Source: Pseudothermotoga sp. (GTDB lineage Bacteria; Thermotogota; Thermotogae; Thermotogales; DSM-5069). Taken from it: a DNA stretch of 6,097 nucleotides. Each line of letters starts with the position of its first letter. Position 1 is the stretch's first letter. The notes beneath the pieces are model-generated. The model was not told the DNA's origin and searched no databases. It saw only the letters and a program-made list of their open reading frames with translations. A program made the translations under genes and the position numbers. Location of the stretch: NCBI GenBank assembly GCA_028276125.1, contig JAPYWY010000106.1, positions 1 to 6,097 of the forward strand. The letters run 5' to 3'. Below, in pieces: positions 6,086 through 6,097 of the stretch.

Positions 6086-6097
6086 GTTTAATATTAT
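6086..6097 (-). promoter_or_regulatory. Possible -10 region of the lipoprotein gene at the window edge
   Basis: The minus strand reads ATAATATTAAAC just upstream of the ribosome binding site. It is strongly A/T-rich compared with its surroundings and contains TAATAT and TATTAA, each four of six matches to the -10 consensus. Any -35 box would lie outside the window, so this is a weak call. Confidence 0.25.

Noticed and set aside
1..6097. A novel defence, mobile or multi-gene system.
   Set aside because: I looked for direct repeats, CRISPR-like units, transposase or integrase motifs, toxin-antitoxin pairs and RNA genes, and saw none. All genes but the small one after uxaC resemble known families.

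Overview
The window looks like ordinary chromosomal DNA from a thermophilic member of the Thermotogota, probably Thermotoga or Pseudothermotoga. I infer this from three things: the uronate isomerase closely resembles the Thermotoga form as I remember it; strong AGGAGGTG-type ribosome binding sites are paired with ATG, GTG and TTG starts; and the proteins are rich in Glu, Lys and Arg. By eye, G+C is about half, which is higher than in some members of the group. I see no insertion sequences, tRNA or rRNA genes, CRISPR repeats or phage genes.

Layout. (1) Positions 1-2558, plus strand: a tightly packed run of three genes. It opens with a PLP-dependent amino-acid racemase of the alanine/ornithine/lysine racemase family whose first ~30 codons lie before the window. 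Fourteen bases later comes uronate isomerase (uxaC), and a 60-63 residue protein of unknown function overlaps the uxaC stop codon. (2) Positions 2576-3136, minus strand: a 186-residue stand-alone protein resembling the pyruvate kinase C-terminal domain (COG1751 type), convergent with the first run. (3) Positions 3197-5194, plus strand: a 665-residue S9-family serine peptidase (beta-propeller plus alpha/beta hydrolase) with a complete catalytic triad. It is divergent from gene 2 across a 60-bp intergenic region and is followed at once by a clear intrinsic terminator. (4) Positions 5221-6069, minus strand: a secreted lipoprotein with a DUF4382-like domain and a carboxypeptidase-regulatory-like beta-sandwich domain. 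Its upstream region reaches the window edge.

How the genes fit together. Only the first three look co-transcribed. UxaC catalyses the first isomerisation step of glucuronate and galacturonate catabolism, and the racemase probably makes a D-amino acid, possibly for peptidoglycan. There is no obvious metabolic link between these two. The peptidase probably breaks down cytoplasmic peptides, and the lipoprotein sits on the outer face of the cytoplasmic membrane or in the periplasmic space. I do not see a coherent new multi-gene system here. The points most worth a second look are the coupled small protein after uxaC, the racemase-uxaC pairing, the orphan COG1751 protein, and the compact divergent promoter region with a short palindrome.
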